NCBI GenBank assembly: GCA_903871975.1
Contig: CAIQIY010000506.1
Coordinates: 1-6,558 of the forward strand
From: an uncultured Chloroflexota bacterium
GTDB lineage: Bacteria; Chloroflexota; Chloroflexia; Chloroflexales; Roseiflexaceae
Direction: 5' to 3'
DNA length: 6,558 nucleotides
Part shown: positions 6,002 to 6,558 of the stretch, piece after piece
Layout of the letters: every line of letters begins with the position of its first letter
Numbering within the stretch: the stretch's first letter is position 1
The notes under the pieces: model-generated
What the model saw: the letters and a program-made list of their open reading frames with translations, nothing else
What the model was told of the DNA's origin: nothing
Databases searched by the model: none
Made by a program: the position numbers and the translations under genes

Positions 6002-6538
6002 TCACCGTACCTCCCGCACGGCATGCTGCCATTCTGCGAGGCGCGCCAGCTGGGCGTCGTTCAGGCTGATGATCGGCCGCGCAGCGCGCAGCAACGCCAG
6101 CGCCGTGTCGACGGTGTGGCCACAGGTCATCAGGTATGCGGCGGCGGTGAGGGGGGCCCGGCCTACGCCGGCGTGGCAATGTACCAGCGTGACCAACCCG
6201 GCGACCCGCGCTTCTGCGAGAAACGCGCACGCTGCGTCGAGCTGGGCCAACGACGGCGCATGAAAGTCTTCGACCGGGATGCGCAATGCGCGCACCGGTG
6301 GCGTGCCGGTGAAGGTGTCGTGATGCTCGGCCTGCAGGCTCAGCACGCTGGTGACGCCCAGCTGGGCGATCTCGGGCCACTGTGTTGCCGCGAACTGACC
6401 GCCGACGAACAGCTCATCGGTGATGCGGCTGAGATTCAGGCCGAAGACCCGTCGCCACTGCGCCGCGAGATACCGCGGCAACCGGCCGGCGTGCCGCTCG
6501 TCGACATCGTCGGCGTCGCCATGGCCATGTTGCGCCAT
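6002..6538 (-). CDS. Dual-specificity/tyrosine-type protein phosphatase, head of operon
   Basis: This 178-residue protein belongs to the cysteine-based dual-specificity phosphatase superfamily. These enzymes hydrolyse phosphate from Tyr/Ser/Thr, phosphoinositides, phosphatidylglycerophosphate or RNA ends through a cysteinyl-phosphate. The P-loop HCHAGVGR (120-127) carries the nucleophile C121 and phosphate-binding R127. D91 in PVEDFHAPSLAQL (88-100) is placed as the general acid. The leading NLSRITDELFVGGQ (35-48) and VTSVLSLQAEH (62-72) are typical of the fold. The residue after R127 is alanine, whereas most members have Ser or Thr there. Residues 1-30 are His/Asp/Arg-rich with no recognised domain and no signal peptide, so a cytoplasmic location is likely. 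The ATG at 6538 is preceded by a G-rich Shine-Dalgarno. It is the first visible gene of a five-gene glycosyltransferase run, so it may control that pathway or dephosphorylate an intermediate (inference). The superfamily call is firm; the substrate is unknown. Confidence 0.9.
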   Translation of the reverse strand: MAQHGHGDADDVDERHAGRLPRYLAAQWRRVFGLNLSRITDELFVGGQFAATQWPEIAQLGVTSVLSLQAEHHDTFTGTPPVRALRIPVEDFHAPSLAQLDAACAFLAEARVAGLVTLVHCHAGVGRAPLTAAAYLMTCGHTVDTALALLRAARPIISLNDAQLARLAEWQHAVREVR

Positions 6539-6540
6539 CG

Positions 6541-6550
6541 CTCCCCCCTC
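6541..6550 (-). promoter_or_regulatory. Ribosome binding site of the phosphatase gene
   Basis: On the minus strand GAGGGGGGAG ends two bases before the ATG at 6538. The GAGG part stands eight bases from the start, a normal spacing. Only 20 bases upstream of the gene are in the window, so the operon promoter, or any gene further upstream, is out of view. Confidence 0.6.
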
Positions 6551-6558
6551 GCACCTGC

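Noticed and set aside
5980..6024. Upstream ATG at 6024 as start of the membrane protein
   Set aside because: It would add 15 polar residues inside the phosphatase gene. The ATG at 5979 has a G-rich Shine-Dalgarno at the right distance.
1..6558. Mobile elements, CRISPR arrays, RNA genes, riboswitches or toxin-antitoxin pairs
   Set aside because: No repeated spacer pattern, transposase motif, terminal repeats or tRNA-like fold was seen. Almost every base is in one of six coding genes, and base use is even throughout.

Overview
The window is a compact, fully coding, GC-rich (roughly two-thirds G+C by eye) bacterial segment with strong G/C preference at third codon positions. No rRNA, tRNA, insertion sequence or CRISPR is visible. 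The protein styles (this GT4 type, the NudC-like hydrolase, the large GT-C-type membrane protein with a conserved C-terminal domain) suggest a member of Chloroflexota, possibly class Chloroflexia. That placement is an impression from protein character only; a high-GC actinobacterium is the main alternative.

Layout: one plus-strand gene (17-835) encodes a NudC-type Nudix NAD(H) pyrophosphatase. The rest of the window (823-6538) is a minus-strand run of five genes. In transcription order these are a dual-specificity-type protein phosphatase (6538-6002), a large polytopic membrane protein of GT-C type (5979-3889), a family 4 glycosyltransferase (3892-2750), a family 2 polyprenyl-phosphate-sugar-synthase-like glycosyltransferase (2753-2022) and a second family 4 glycosyltransferase (2025-823). 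The last four genes are linked by 4-base NTGA start/stop overlaps. The only real gap in the run, 22 nt between the phosphatase and the membrane protein, holds a seven-codon mini-ORF whose stop also overlaps the next start. The run therefore looks like one translationally coupled operon. It converges on the Nudix gene and the two 3' ends overlap by 13 bases.

Likely joint role (inference): surface glycan or glycolipid assembly. The GT2 enzyme would charge a polyprenyl phosphate with a sugar. The GT-C-like protein could use such a lipid-linked donor outside the membrane. The two GT4 enzymes would add sugars from nucleotide donors inside. The leading phosphatase may regulate the pathway or dephosphorylate a lipid or sugar intermediate. 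The Nudix gene looks like unrelated NAD(H) or NAD-capped RNA metabolism.

No striking new system is evident. The points most worth following are the phosphatase heading a glycosyltransferase operon, the uncharacterised GT-C-like protein, and the mini-ORF that completes the coupling chain.
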